Under the pieces are notes generated by a model that was not told the DNA's origin, ran no database searches, and was given only the letters and a program-made list of their open reading frames with translations. The position numbers were made by a program, and so were the translations under genes. From assembly GCA_963662155.1 (NCBI GenBank), contig OY759261.1, positions 46,538,411 through 46,602,410 of the forward strand: a stretch of 64,000 bases of DNA, given 5' to 3'. Below, piece by piece: positions 23,257-36,189 of the stretch (position 1 is the first letter of the stretch; each line of letters starts with the position of its first letter). This DNA comes from Lamellibrachia columna (lineage: Eukaryota > Annelida > Polychaeta > Sabellida > Siboglinidae).

Positions 23257-25816
23257 AATAGTCTTTAAGTAATACGAAGTGGTCAGCGTTCCGGACCCGT
23301 AAGCACAACTGTACAGCTATTGGTCTGGCACTCTTTTGTATGTGCAGTAAGCATGTACGTGTATTCCCGATGACGTATAATGTACGCATACAAATGTTCA
23401 ACAAATCATTAACAAACCAGGTGTTGAACACCGGAATATTATCTGATATGCTCAAATTTGACAAAGTAATGATACATAATTATTTGAAAAGCATAGCTAG
23501 GTCTCGAAGCCTGTTCTTCCAACGATCTGAAAAGCATTAGAATCAAGAGACATCTTTAGTTTAGACAGGCAGTTATAACTATAAATATCTTCATACTTCC
23601 CACCTGCTGCTGTTTCAAAACTTGGCCAATTTCATCATGCATGGTGCAATACAGATAAAGTCACCAGATAGAAGATTTATACAACTGCATTTATAAGCAA
23701 TTTGATTGTACAATCGTTTATATGTGTAAATGACGATTGTTCATCCGTTCAAGACAGCACGTTTTAGGTTGTGAACAACATGAGTGTTAATATTTATGCC
23801 AGCACAAATATGGAACTGAATTTAAAAGCAATCCTCCTTAAATAGTAACAATAACAGTGACAAATTAACACTAATTTGACATTTGCACTGATTTCTCTGA
23901 ACTATGTCTTGCAATGACAGCTACAAAGTGTTGTGATTGCAGTACTCACATAATATTGATTTGTGTAAATGTAACATGGTGACAATCACAAATCTATTTG
24001 TCTTGAATTTTGAAGATAACATGTACCACCTTCTACTTCAGTCATTGATTGTACTAATTAAAGATGTTATCTTAACATATCATATGTTACAATACATAGT
24101 AGTGGACTTGTGCTAGCTATTATATGTATAATTCATTTTATATCTGAGTGAACTGGAGCAGCATGTGGCTTGACATAAAGCTTTGTGGATACATTCAGCT
24201 ATGTAATTACCTAAACTTATATAAGTACACTGCTAAAAATTATTTTCTTATACAAATCAGAGACTTAGTATTATTTTTAAACAAAAATGTTTATTAAAAA
24301 CAGGCCTGTAGTTGTATTAACTTGTAATGTTTTGTAGACTATCAATAATGCAACAGTTCTGTATTGACAATAAACATGATACTAACATGGCTGTCAACAT
24401 TGGTTCTGGTTGAACATCCCATGTTGCTGTGCAGAGTTGGCCTGAGGCAGATATGACCTGCACACAGGTGGGGCCGGGGGGTTTATTCCCCCAGTTTTGT
24501 GTATATCATTGTAAATACTCTAGCTAGCACTATATACATATAATTATGTATGCTTGTCTGCACATAGGTATTTTTTCCCTCTTTGTATGCTGTCGCTTTG
24601 TTTAAGAGCAGCAAGGGTTTTTTGGTAAAGACTGTCTTCGGCAGTTGCTAGCTACAGTAGAAAATATCAATAATGTTAAATCTTATCTGGTATTGTTTAC
24701 TAATTGATCATACACATCAGCTTAATACCAGGCTGTGCACAATTTGTGGCAGACTTAGTGTGTGCACAGCGGCAATCCTTGTTGGGTATGAATAAAATTG
24801 GATTGCCCGTTACCAACCTACCAAGTAGTTGGTGTATTTATACAAACAGAGAAAGGTCTGCACAAGCGTGTCCCCATTTCATTGTAAACACAAATACACC
24901 TGGAGTCGATGGGGTATCGAGCTGCGGAAAACACACGAAAGCAGAATTTAGCACCCATCTGTCATCTATGCAACCCATGATAGCAGCAATCAAATGTAAT
25001 TTGCCTGTAATACCTCTCTGCAAACCTATCAGTCATCTGAACTGATAGCAAAGGGAGTTTCAGAACTATTGAGACTAAGTATTTTAGTACACAGGCTCAG
25101 ACAGACACTATTATTACAGAGATGTTGCTTTTGAAATGACAGATAGCTTTGGCTGCATGCCCAGTGGACAGCTAGACTACCTACCAGCCACATAATGTTT
25201 GTACTGACTCCACAGACTTGTATCATTAACCAGGGTGTAGTTTGTAAGGTGATACCCATCTGCTGTAGTAGGTCATTCTCTTAGCACCAATTTATTTGAT
25301 GAAGTTGTTGAGTGGTTTGTCTAATTATGCTAGGTCAAAGTGATTTTTTTACAGATCACATAAAACTGTGATGTTCGAAGTTTATTCCTGAAATCAAACA
25401 ATGTGAAAGAGTTGTGGTACAGTTGTAATTATAATTGATGATAGCTATTTGTCTTGTATTATAAGCAATTACATAAACATTTCAAATGAAATTGGCTTCT
25501 AATACCAATAGTTCCATAAACTGATGCAACTAGGAATTAGATTTTTGTTTTTGTGGTGACTTGACTTAGACATATAGGCCCTATTAACCCTTGCTCTCAC
25601 CTGGGAGGATATAGTTAGTAATCACCACTCTATTTAATTCCTTAATTTCTTTTTAATACATGACAATTTATGTAGACTGCATCAAAATTCTAATGAAAAC
25701 ATAACAACCAACAAACTAGTCATGTTCTAACAGACCAGGGATAACCAGCCAATTTTTTTTATTATATTTATAATATACTTATTCAACATTTTCTCTGTAA
25801 TACATGGTACTGCCGC
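23257..25816. other. LRRFIP intron, no recognised gene
   Basis: AT-rich unique sequence. An open frame at 24704-25045 (113 codons) has no motif I can place. Confidence 0.5.
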
Positions 25817-26573
25817 CAGGGTTGTTTGATTTGATTTAAATCACTCCAAAAAAAATCATTGATTTATTTATTTTTTGACTTCCGGTTTTTTTAATCGCTG
25901 ATTTATATGAATTTAACACAAATAATTGTTTACAAGCATCGAGATCAACAAAGTTTTGTATGTTTTTTAATACAAAACACAAAGTGCGCACACTCGTAGC
26001 TGTATTGTCACCAGATAGCCTGATAGTCAAATATTTTATGACATTGTGTATGTTTGAGCTATTCCTTTTCTGAATGCAGTGAAGCCACATAAACTTGTCT
26101 TCCAGAGGAAGTATCTTTTCAACACAGAAGCCCTGAGTTAAAGTCCACTTATAGCTTGTGCTAGTTGTTACCAATTCAGTATGTTGACTCAGTTGTTTAA
26201 TACTGTACCAGTTTGTATTCTGGTTACAGACCCTTAGAGTACACAGAGCCTTGGACAGGTGCTAATCCACCTTATAGGCAAACAATAATTAGCACTGCTA
26301 CAACCACAGACACACAGTTTGCTTTCCTTTCCAAGACAGATTATGCAACTACAGGGGGTGAGGCCTTGTGGACATTGTCTAATGTGTTTATATAAACAAA
26401 AATCATGTATCCTCTATTTAGACAAGAACCCCAATCGATTTGAATAGAACATGTTTGAAAGAGTTTACAAATTTAAACGTACATAAATATCTATATACCA
26501 GATTTTAAAAAAATCAAATAAATTAAAAAAATCCAGCTTTTAAAAATAAAAATCATGATTTTTGTCAACCCTG
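25817..26573. mobile_element. hAT-like element with CAGGGTTG termini
   Basis: It starts CAGGGTTG and ends CAACCCTG, followed inward by AT-rich ATTTxATTTAAATCA-type sequence at both ends. These are typical termini of a hAT-type repeat family. Flanking octamers (actgccgc and acgcacaa) do not match, so the target duplication has decayed or the ends are slightly off. A 112-codon minus-strand frame (25836-26174) lies inside; I do not recognise it as a complete transposase. It sits in the long LRRFIP intron. Confidence 0.6.
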
Positions 26574-26755
26574 ACGCACAATAAACCAAAGTTTTTATTT
26601 AGGAACACATTTTAGATGGAAGATATTGTACATAATTTCCTTATTGTGTTGATAAAAATTCCACAAGTGCAACTGGAAGTATTAAAATTTTCTTATTTTC
26701 AATTTACCATGTTAGTCCTTCAAATGCATATCTTGGCTGAATATTTTCTAGGATA

Positions 26756-27113
26756 TCTACTCTCGAGTGCCAAATAAACGTATATGCCAAATAAAAGTAT
26801 AGGGTGGCAAATCGGTCAAATGTAATAATAGTATAGTGCCGAATAACAGTATAGGGGAGCAAATTGTTCAAAACAAATAATAGTACAGTACGAAAAAGTC
26901 ACTAGTATATTTGTCTTTTTAGCGCCGAAGCAATTCTTTTACTCGAGGTGAAGCCAATGCATCCCTAGGCCTAGAAAACTACGTGGATCGCAGGGTTATT
27001 TAAATTTATTTTAAATTTTTCTCCAGAATATGCATAAACTTTGCGTATTCGCGTCAACGCAGATATAGTAACCACATTTTATATCTGCGGAAAATCAGGG
27101 AATTTTTTTAATG
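26756..27113 (+). mobile_element. Unclassified TIR repeat, copy A (one end)
   Basis: It starts CTCTCGAGTGCCAAATAAAC and contains GGCAAATCGGTCAAATGTAA, CTAGAAAACTACGTGGATCG and CAGATATAGTAACCACATTT. The same blocks occur in reverse order and strand at 46008-46275. It ends at a GT microsatellite. Confidence 0.7.
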
Positions 27114-27114
27114 G

Positions 27115-27200
<86 letters not shown>
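27114..27200. repeat. (GT)n microsatellite
   Basis: Uninterrupted GT run of about 85 bp. Confidence 0.98.
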
Positions 27201-27201
<1 letters not shown>

Positions 27202-27745
27202 ACATGTCACACACACACACACCAACATGGATGTGACATCATCTGTCACTAGCTCTGTTTTTTTCAAGTGGACCTGCTTTCAATTTGAAGTCTGCCCCTG
27301 TGGGCAGCTAACTGTTTATACATAGCAGTCTGAATCATGGTGACCTGGTACTTTCATTATCAGCAGCATGGATGACTAACTTGGTTCACCACAATCACCA
27401 CAATAACCATGTTCCAGTTTCTTTACCCCTACTGGGCCTCATATATCCACCCTGAGAGGAAGGTATCCTTGTGTACATTGACTAACCCATAAGGGGAAAT
27501 TTATGTGGATATCCCCCTCTTGGTTCCTCCCTATTCAATTTCAGTTTGTATCATTATTAATATTAGTATTGTATAACATCTTGAGTATTTATTTATACAT
27601 ACTAAATTAGTCCGTTATGGTTCCTAATTGTATCTCTTTCGAATCACAGACATGTTGTTAGACAATAACCTATGCATGTATTGGTGTGTGGTGGCTGATT
27701 GGTTAGAACATCGGAGAGAATCTGGTTTTGAATGCACTTGCTGCC
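27200..27745 (+). repeat. Duplicated dispersed repeat with tRNA-like 3' part, copy 1
   Basis: It matches 31747-32540 in order. Shared blocks are CACATGTCACACACAC; GTGACATCATCTGTCACT; CTGCTTTCAATTTGAAGTCT; a coastal block with GTATCCTTGTGTACATTGAC; and a tRNA-like tail GGCTGATTGGTTAGAACATC. In this copy the CTCTCAATCGAG hairpin of the tail is deleted relative to copy 2. Confidence 0.8.
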
Positions 27746-28870
27746 ATTTCGAAGCTTGGGTAATTTTGTTTATTTCGTGTTGCCTCGGTTTACTTAGATG
27801 TGTAAATGAGTAGCTCATTTTAGACAATGGTGCAAACCATTTTGTGTAGTAATTGAACCATGGCTGAATGCTTCCCACAGTAGTCGAGTTAGTGTTGGAA
27901 TGAACAGGTCTGCCAGGGGTTAAGTGTAAAACACTGAGCAGTCCCAAGGACTGGATACTGCACAATATATGAGAACAAACCATTGCCTTTTGCTGCCTAA
28001 TGTTTGGGTCAGTTCACTGCTGTGCTGGACTGGCATGAAGCTACTGGCCAGTGGCCAAAACTCAGAAGGTCAACTGGGTTCATGCTACTTAACCGAGATA
28101 TTGACTGGACAGATGTGTTTGATTTGTGTAGGTTTTGTCTCCAGTGTTTGGTTGGCGTAGGTTTTTGTATAATTAGTACCATTTGTTTAAACGTACAGGT
28201 GTGTAGCCTAACTTAAACACCTGGCATTGCCAGCATAAATATTCTATTTTTATGCAGCTTCCTATGGGATAAATCTGAAATAGTTGTGCAAACAAATTGA
28301 GGATTTTTTATTAGATTTTGAGATTGCCCCCTTAGTCCGGCAAAGTTTTAACTTTCATAAAATGAAGACATCACCGGTAATACCTCATAAATTATGTAAT
28401 GCATGTGTCGTGCCTTCGAGATGCACCTATAACATAGTTTATGACTAAATTTCACGGACCAGTCGGACCTCCAAATTTGAAACTGTTGGGTGTCCAGCAG
28501 TAAATCTAGGGACCCACGGACCCCCGCTAAATTCAAACCCTGTTTTTGAGACAGTACCTTAATATTTCATGTGGGTTAAAGATTGCACTTCATAAGAATG
28601 CACATTTTATGTTGACTTGCTTGGTGTTTGTCTGGTCGAGATGGTCTCTGGTTGCGTAGTGTAATTGTTATAAAACAGACAAACAAACATTTGGGGTTGA
28701 TTGGGAGCACATTCTGGGCTATATTTACCTACCTGTACTACAGGCTAGGACCAGTGGCAGTGCCAGGCTCTGCTGTAGAGTTCTACTAAGTACTCATTAT
28801 AGGAAATATCCTTTTAAAGAAATACAGTTATTGTTGTTATCAACGTAAATTGATGCGTAGTAGTAATAAG
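27746..28870. other. LRRFIP intron, no recognised gene
   Basis: Unique AT-rich sequence with nothing coding recognised. Confidence 0.5.
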
Positions 28871-29250
28871 AACACTGGCATTGTGTGCTATACCATCATG
28901 TGCTACGCCATCATGTGCTACATCATTGCAGTATGTTTCATTGTTGGTAATTATTTGGGTTTCATTAACATTATTGAAAGTGGAAACAGTTCGGAATATT
29001 TGTAAAAAGTTAAATTGCAGTGGGTTTCCATTAACGTTATTGGGCAGTCAGAATAATTCACTAGCATATATTGTTTAAAGAAACTCATTGCAATATGTTT
29101 GATTGTTGATAATCAGTCGGGCTTCCATTAACATTAGTGGCAATATGAATAGTTCTGTAACCATATATTTATATCATTACAACTTAAATTGTTGAATGTT
29201 GGTAATCGTTTGTTTTTCCATTGACAGTATTGGCAGTGTGAATAGTTCAA
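28871..29250 (+). repeat. Degenerate tandem repeats
   Basis: Three copies of CATCATGTGCTAC (28895-28925) precede about four diverged units of roughly 100-130 bp. These share TTTCCATTAACATTATTGGC and GTGAATAGTTC and are centred near 28965, 29035, 29135 and 29225. Confidence 0.65.
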
Positions 29251-29421
29251 TAGTGTATTTCATGAAATATTACACGTTTGAGATGGTACAAGTGCAGTTG
29301 AGGCAGTACTTCCATCATTTATTTTGCCGTGGCTGGAAGAGTGGTCTACAGCAACATAATGGCTTTGTTAAAAATAATGGCTTTGTTAGATAGATAACAT
29401 CAGAAGTGATTCACTGTGCGG

Positions 29422-30734
29422 CGGCAGGGCCTTAGCCAGAGACCCGTCTGCCCGTCTTGAAGACGGTCAAATGTCTGACAACGACGGGTAAAGTAAAAAT
29501 AAAAGATGGGTTTTTGTGTTTACAACATGATATTTTTTCATAATAAAATTGTTTGAAATGACTCTTAGTTAGCACACGCAGTCGTGATTCGACGAATGTT
29601 GTCGGCAGCAGAATAGCAAATATCACCGATCTATAACACTATATATTTTTAACCTTGACATCGTTGGAAACTATTGATACTGCAGCTGATCTCTATTGTA
29701 ATCGTATTAGGGAAGGCATGGCTGTGGCCTTTATGCCTATCCATTGGCGCTCTCATTTGAAGAAACAATCACGTCACTCGGATGGCGTGGGGCGAGTTCA
29801 AAATGGCACCTGCCAAGCGAGAGTAAGTGAAAATATGGGATATGTCAAAGCTTCCGACAATCGATGAATAAAACGTGAATAAAAGCAGCATTTCAGCGAT
29901 TATCCCTGAACAGTCGAAGTCAGCATCCTTTGTTACGTTGGTGGAGATCCATAATGTTGATGTGCCTGCCGTTAGTATCCGAGAATCTTCTGTATTGTCG
30001 TCCACCGCTGGGACTCTGCAGTGGCTCAGCGCGATCGTCGTCGACTTCGAAATTGAGTCTGATTCGGGTTCCGGTTCACATCCATAATCAGCATGTAGGC
30101 CCTACTATCGGCAGCAGTTTCCCGGTTGCTGAATACAATTACTGAGTGCTATATCTTCTATATTTATTTGTTGTATTGCTTTACTTTTAGTGTCAAGAAT
30201 TTGATTTTGAGTGTGATTGTAATCATATTTGTTCATATTAGACGTATTTGCATGCATATACTTAAAGTCTTAATATGCTTCAAACATTACTTCCATGTTT
30301 ATATATTTAAAATATAAAAGTTTCAAGTTACTTTTCCATGAACCTTCATGTGTTGGCTCTTCTGCTATTATTATTACTGTGCAGGTGATAATGCCAACCT
30401 TGGAGCACAGATACTAAATCTCACTTGGACCAATAATGGTTAAACCGGACTTGGCGTGCCATTAACAAAACCTAATTCGACCAATAATGGCTGTCATTTG
30501 ACATTTGCTCAACTTGCAGTGGATTACCAGTGCAAAAACTAAATGGGCCAATAATGGCTGTCATAATATCAACAAGCAATGGCTTGCTAGTGAAACAAAA
30601 TATATTGGGCCAATAATGGCTGTCATAGACACGAACAGCTTCCACGGAAGTAATTCACGTGCAATCGCACGTTTAAGGTTATACCTTTTAGAATGTTGAA
30701 GACTGGGAACATTTTATTTCTGGCTAAGGGCCTG
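29422..30734. mobile_element. hAT-like 1.3-kb element with TIRs and 8-bp target duplication
   Basis: The left end has CAGGGCCTTAGCCAGA (29425-29440). The right end has TCTGGCTAAGGGCCTG (about 30718-30734), its inverted partner with one or two differences. Flanks ctgtgcgg (29414-29421) and ctgtgcgc (30735-30742) match at seven of eight positions, as expected of a hAT 8-bp duplication. No full transposase is open inside, so it is probably non-autonomous. A short tandem of CCAATAATGGCTGTCAT (30422-30640) lies near its right end. Confidence 0.65.
30405..30640 (+). repeat. Degenerate tandem repeat around CCAATAATGGCTGTCAT
   Basis: The motif recurs at about 30431 (diverged), 30479, 30549 and 30608, giving spacings of roughly 50-70 bp. 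Confidence 0.7.
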
Positions 30735-30739
30735 CTGTG

Positions 30740-31342
30740 CGCCAGTTGAAGGTAGCCAATGAATTTAAGTTGGCACATATATGGTAATGCTCTGATGGAT
30801 TGTAACCAGAAAGGAATATGTTTCTCTTGGAATTGTAGAAATAGTCGTGAGCTGGTTGGATGGGAGGGTAAGTTTTTGTGGACATTGGAAGTTAGATTAT
30901 CTCAGGTTTGTGATGCATCTAGGTGTCAACATTAATATTGCTTTTGGGTGGGAAATACAGCTATTCCCATTGGTCTGCTTTCTGGATGAAATGTCGAGGA
31001 TTTTCTGATTTTTCAGCAAAATCTGTCTATTTGTTGCACAAGGGGCCGTTCTAAGCACGTTATTTATCTGGTCTAAAATGATTTTCATATTTAGTACAGT
31101 GCATCCGGGTGAATGGGTTTCATTTTGTGATATGTTTTGATTGTGAGTTGTATTACCCTTAGAAATGGGAGAAGACAAGATTGGTGATTGTAACTTGTAA
31201 GGAGGGTGTTCAACTAACCAGTGGTGGAGTGACCTTTGGTAAGTTTCTGGGTCTATAGCAGCTGCAATTGTGTTAACAGCAAATATGTTGGTGTGTATCA
31301 GGGACATACTTCAAAATAATGAGCAGATGTTTGTAATGCTTG

Positions 31343-31346
<4 letters not shown>
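30740..31346. other. No recognised gene
   Basis: Unique sequence. A 136-codon minus-strand frame (30897-31307) has no recognised motif. Confidence 0.45.

Positions 31347-31432
<86 letters not shown>
31347..31432. repeat. (TA)n microsatellite
   Basis: TA run of about 85 bp. Confidence 0.97.
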
Positions 31433-31437
<5 letters not shown>

Positions 31438-31746
31438 TGGATTAATTTGATTTAGTCCTAGTTTAATAAGGAAGTTTAGGTGAATTGATTCATAGAAATT
31501 AATATACTATGAAGCAAAGCAGCAGATTGTGTTAACAGTAATATTGCGCAAAAGATGCCTATAGATGCGATACAATGATAGTGATATCCCACTCACTGGC
31601 ATTTTTGTAGATGATGTTGTGGGTCTAGTTGTTACAGCTCGGTTGGCTTCATGTTTCTGTCTTGTCTGCAGTGGAGAGAGTTTCCATCGAATCCTGTGTG
31701 CTTGCATACCTATATAGAGAGGGTCATGTGACTGCGATGAGTCACA

Positions 31747-32261
31747 TGTCACACACACCCACATGGAAGTGACATCATCTGTCACTGACTCTGTGTTTTT
31801 TAAATGGACCTGCTTTCAATTTGAAGTCTGCCCCAGTGGGGAGCTGACTGTTTATATATAGCAGTCATGGTGACCTTCTGGTACTTTCATTATCAGCGGC
31901 ATGGATGACTAACTTGGTTCATCATAAAAACCACAATACCCATGTCCCAGTTTATTTACCCCTACTGGACCTCATATATATCCACCCTCAGAAGAAGGTA
32001 TCCTTGTGTACATTGACTAACCCATCAGGGAAAATTTATGTGGATATCCCCCTCATGATTCCTCCCTATTCAATTTCAGTTTGTATCATTATTAATATTA
32101 TTTTTAATTGTATAACATCTTGAGTATTTATTTGTGTTCTGTCTCAGATACACTTTCTTTTTCACACCAACCAATAAAATGTCAACCAGCAGATATTATG
32201 TTTGTGCACCTTGAATTGAAATTAATTGTACATATGTACGTCCATACAAATGAACTGTACG

Positions 32262-32301
<40 letters not shown>

Positions 32302-32540
32302 TGTGACACTGTGTGTCTGAGTGTGCATGTGCATGAAAGAAATACTGTTAGATACATCAAGAACCGTACAACGTACTAAATTAATACGTTATAGTTCTGA
32401 ATTGTATCTCTTTCGAATGACAGACATGTTGTTAGACAATAACCTATACATGTATTGGTGTGTGGTGGTGGTGGCGGATTGGTTAGAACATCGGACTCTC
32501 AATCGAGAGAATCTGGTTTTGAATGCTGCCATTTCGTAGG
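31747..32540 (+). repeat. Duplicated dispersed repeat with tRNA-like 3' part, copy 2
   Basis: Direct counterpart of 27200-27745 with extra sequence at 32140-32370, including a GTGC microsatellite. The tail GTGGCGGATTGGTTAGAACA, then CGGACTCTCAATCGAGAG, resembles a tRNA D-arm and anticodon arm (box A present, B box degenerate). This suggests a tRNA-derived SINE component. Confidence 0.8.
32263..32303. repeat. (GTGC)n microsatellite
   Basis: About ten GTGC units. The same tetranucleotide recurs at 48046-48092, 49170-49213 and 54258-54346. Confidence 0.97.
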
Positions 32541-33653
32541 TCCACCTCTTGTTCACCTATCCACATTACTTCTGTCTTCTCCAGATTCATTCGGAGGCCA
32601 TGTTTTCTAAAGGTGTTACTCCATTCTTGTAATGTTTTCTGTAAATCCTCTTTGTTATCAGCCACCACTGCTAAGTCATCTGCATATAATATCTTCTTAA
32701 GTTCTTCCTGTTCAGATACTTTTCCACTGATCAGGTTCATCACCATAATGAAAAACATGGGACTCAAGGCACTTCCCTGTCTAAGTCCTACTCCCACTCC
32801 AAATTGTTAATATGTTTCTCTTTCAGCTCTCACCACTGCTGTTGTCTCCTTGTACATTTCCTCAACCATTCTGACCTCTGCCTCTCTGACCTCCATCCAT
32901 CTCATGACTGCAAATGCAAGGTCTCTCAGCACAGTGGACTATATGCCGCACCCTAGCATCCAGTATCCTTTCCATCAATTTCAGGGATTGGCTACGTAAT
33001 GTGATGCCTCTGTATCTCCCTAGATCATGGATGTCCCCTTTCCCCTTCCCTATTGGCACAATCACTCCTCTTTGCCACTCTGTTGTTATCTCTCCTGTTT
33101 TGAAGCACACATTAAACAGTCTCCTCAGCCACTCCCACTAGTCTGTTTGCTTTCACCATTTCCACTGGCAGTTCGTCCACTCCTACAGCCTTCCCAGTTT
33201 TTATCTTCTTTACAGCTTAATCAACCTCTTCTTCTGTTATTGTCCTCACCTCCAGCTCTCTCCTTACAAAATGTTGTATCTCTATTTCACATTCTCCTTC
33301 CGGGTTTAGTAATTTCTTGAAATACTCCTCCCATACACTTAGCACTTGTTTTACTCCAGTGACCAATGTCCCATCACTTCTCTTCATTGCAGATGTTGGA
33401 GTAGTATCTTTGTTATATCTGTCTCTATCTCTGGCCAGCTGGAAGATCAATTTTTCCCACTATCTTCTTCAATCCTATCCCACCAATCCTGTTGTTTCTT
33501 ATCTCTTGCTTTCACAACAGCCTTGTTTGCTGTGTTCTTCTCCTGGTACTTCTGCTTCAGCCTTGTCTTTTCTGCCTCAGTCATATGCAGTGAATATGAT
33601 TTGATTATATATTTTTTTTTCAGTAGACACAACTGTTGCATTTGAGGTCGCAC
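32483..33653 (-). pseudogene. RTE/L1-like LINE reverse transcriptase, frameshifted and internally deleted
   Basis: Read on the minus strand from 33653, it shows KTRLKQKYQEKNTANKAVVK, then QLARDRDRYNKDTTPTSAMK, then WEEYFKKLLN. Next come the RT segments EWQRGVIVPIGKGKGDIHDL and GRYRGITLRSQSLKLMERIL, then GVGLRQGSALSPMFFIMVMN (motif B) and KILYADDLAVVADN (catalytic YADD). Three frame changes (about 33450, 33215 and 32860) and loss of the FxDxxKAYD motif A between 32860 and 32800 show it is dead. It lies antisense within the LRRFIP intron and is cut at 32483 next to the tRNA-like tail. The clade is uncertain. Confidence 0.85.
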
Positions 33654-33659
33654 TGTCGT

Positions 33660-34930
33660 CTAAATATATATCATGAACTTATGGAACAAATAGTTTATTT
33701 TAAATTATTGTTGCTTCCTCAGTGACAAAATGAGCAGGAAAGATGAACATCTGTGTCTGTGACTGTGCTTGTAAACTTTCTACTGGCAAGTAATATACTT
33801 AAGGACACTTCACGCCAGTGCGTATGGTGGCTAGCTGATCGGGTAGTCTCTTATATGTTGACTGAGACTTGTTTTGAATTAATCTAAAGAATTACACGAG
33901 ATAGTGCTTGAAGGCAGAGAATTCCACTCCCTAAAGGTAGACAGGAAGAACTGTTTCGAGTTGTGTTGGATGTGTGTCTAATTTGAAGAAATTGAATATT
34001 GTGTTTACGTGAGTACCTAGTGTTTAGTGTATTTGTCTAGTGGGATATATATCAGTTTGTGCTACATTTTATATAATATTCATAGTCTTTTAATGTTACA
34101 TCTTTTGATGTGTAAACTGCTGATGTAGTCAGCTCCAGTAATCAGCTGTGGTAGCCAGCTGGGGCCTTGTGCTACCTTCCAAGCAGAGGTACTTTAGAGT
34201 ACCTAGCATATTTACCATGTAGAACCTACCAAAAGTGCAGACACCAATTTAATAATAATAATAATAAAATGACTTCTTTGGCGCCAATATCCTCGGAAAA
34301 TCCGAGCTCAGTGGCGCAACAAAACCAAAGGATTAGGCATTCTCATGACCATGTACAATGCAAAATGTCGTCAAACGATGGATGGAGGTGCCAAGAAGCC
34401 ATTTTGAAAAGATAGGTTCTCAGATTACGGCGAAATGAAAGTCCCTTCTCAAATCAGTGTTTCTCTCAGCTCATTTCAGAATCATTTCATAGTATCTACT
34501 ACGACACACTAGAACATTTCTACAAATATCTTGTTTAGTTCTGGTTATTAAGACATCTTCTATGTGCAAAATCATAATATTTTGTAAATTTAATGTATTA
34601 TTATTATTTATATTTTATAATTTTAGTTTTATAAACATTACTGAACAGAGTTTTACTGGATCTTAGTGTATAAATAAAGTTATTATTATTACTTCTGGCC
34701 ATGAAAAATAGGGCATATGCAAAAATAAAATTATGATGACTAATAAGATTATTGGCAGCAAAACATATTTTGATATTAAAAAATTTACTATTAAAAAAAT
34801 TACCAACGCATCAGATCTTGTAAAACTGAATTGCATCGTCACCATCATTAACTTCACTGTTGTTAGTATTGGAGCGTTGGAGTTGGGTGCGTTGCAGTTT
34901 GTCGCCATTAATGTGTAATGTTGGTATTGT
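33660..34930. other. LRRFIP intron, no recognised exon
   Basis: AT-rich sequence with (TAA)n at 34247-34268. A short frame from 34269 starting MTSLAPISSENPSS could be an alternative first exon but nothing supports it. Confidence 0.4.
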
Positions 34931-34937
34931 CCACCAG

Positions 34938-35039
34938 GCGGAGGCAAGGCTTGCGTTGAAGCGGGCAGCGAGGGCCGAAGCAAAGGAGATCCGCATGCGA
35001 GAGTTGGAGAGGCAGCAACAGGAGGTGGATGCCATTAGG
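34938..35039 (+). CDS. LRRFIP: LRRFIP-like gene, conserved AEARLA exon
   Basis: The acceptor is TTGTCCACCAG and the donor GTAAAA. The 102-bp exon is phase 0 at both ends and encodes [20 protein letters not shown] followed by [14 protein letters not shown]. This is the most conserved N-terminal block of LRRFIP1/LRRFIP2, a highly charged helix. The reading frame is intact. The first coding exon lies 12.6 kb upstream and the next recognised exon 3.6 kb downstream; the intervening intron contains a Penelope element. In family members a variable serine-rich region follows, matching the exon at 38601. Confidence 0.88.
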
Positions 35040-35509
35040 GTAAAACTGCACTTATTTAATTTTAGGTGTCAACATCACCTTTGGGCAGGAAATACTATTT
35101 TTTTCTCCTGGTCCAGCTTTCTTATTTTTTTTAGAAATGTCCCGCTTTTATAGAATTTTTAAATCTCATGGTCAAATCGGTACATGTGTTGTTCCACACA
35201 AGACCATTCTAAGCACATGTCACAATGACATATTATAATTTAATTGATTGCACATGATAACAGTTTCAACTATAATGGAAACAAACCCTGGTAAAATGGA
35301 CAAATACTTAATTTTTTTTATAAAAGCATTTATTAACCCTGGTGTGGCTGGTTGAATCTGTTCCTGTTGATATTTGAAAGGCTGACAAATTTATGTGGTT
35401 GACAGTGTACTCAAAATAGGTCATGCTAGTTACTGAGGTTGGGACCCAAAAATCTGGTTGTATAACCATGGAGCCAGTTTCTTCTGAATTGAACCCATTT
35501 AACAGGCCC

Positions 35510-35835
35510 AGTCCACTAAAACCCAGAAACATTAATTTCTTACTTCATCAGTCATACTTGGGTGTTTTCATCTAATCCACTTGTGTCGGACCCAGAAACC
35601 CCAGTGTTAGTCCACCATAGATGGTGGACCCAGAAATAAATGATGTGTCGCTGCAGTTCAGGTGTGGGCAGATGTGAGTCAGAATGACCCAGAAACACCA
35701 GTAGCTAATGGTAGGGTTCACACCTGATGAACTTGGTACTCAGGCAACCACTTGTAAACCCAGAAACCTCAAGTGTCTGACAACAGGAGTGAGTGACATC
35801 TGGCTTCAGTCACCCAGCAAAAATCACTGAGACAA
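35510..35835 (+). repeat. Irregular repeat of ACCCAGAAAC
   Basis: ACCCAGAAA occurs near 35519, 35589, 35629, 35687 and 35758, with ACCCAGCAAA near 35811, at 40-71 bp spacing. The intervening sequence is not obviously related. Confidence 0.6.
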
Positions 35836-36189
35836 GCTAAAGACCTTGTGTTATGCTTCAGAGTTATTGGCTTGAATTAGTCCTAAATGACCACCCCCAT
35901 ACAACCAGCATTGTGGGCCTTCTCAATATATATATGACAGACACTAGAATCCAAATAATTACAACACCGACTTACTGCCTTCTACAAAGTAACAGAATGT
36001 ATTGAACATTACCCTCCTACCATATGTTCCGGTTCCATGCACTCATTTCAAATATAAGCACGCGTAAATGCATACTGCTGTATTACTTTTTTTTGCTTAT
36101 GAAGTGATTTTTGTGACAGGTGGAGTAGAAACAAGACCGCAGATATGGGATGATGAACGAACAAAAGGTCTGTAATTTTCATGTGTCTT

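Noticed and set aside
25836..26174. hAT transposase on the minus strand
   Set aside because: It lies inside the CAGGGTTG element, but I cannot identify any transposase motif in it.
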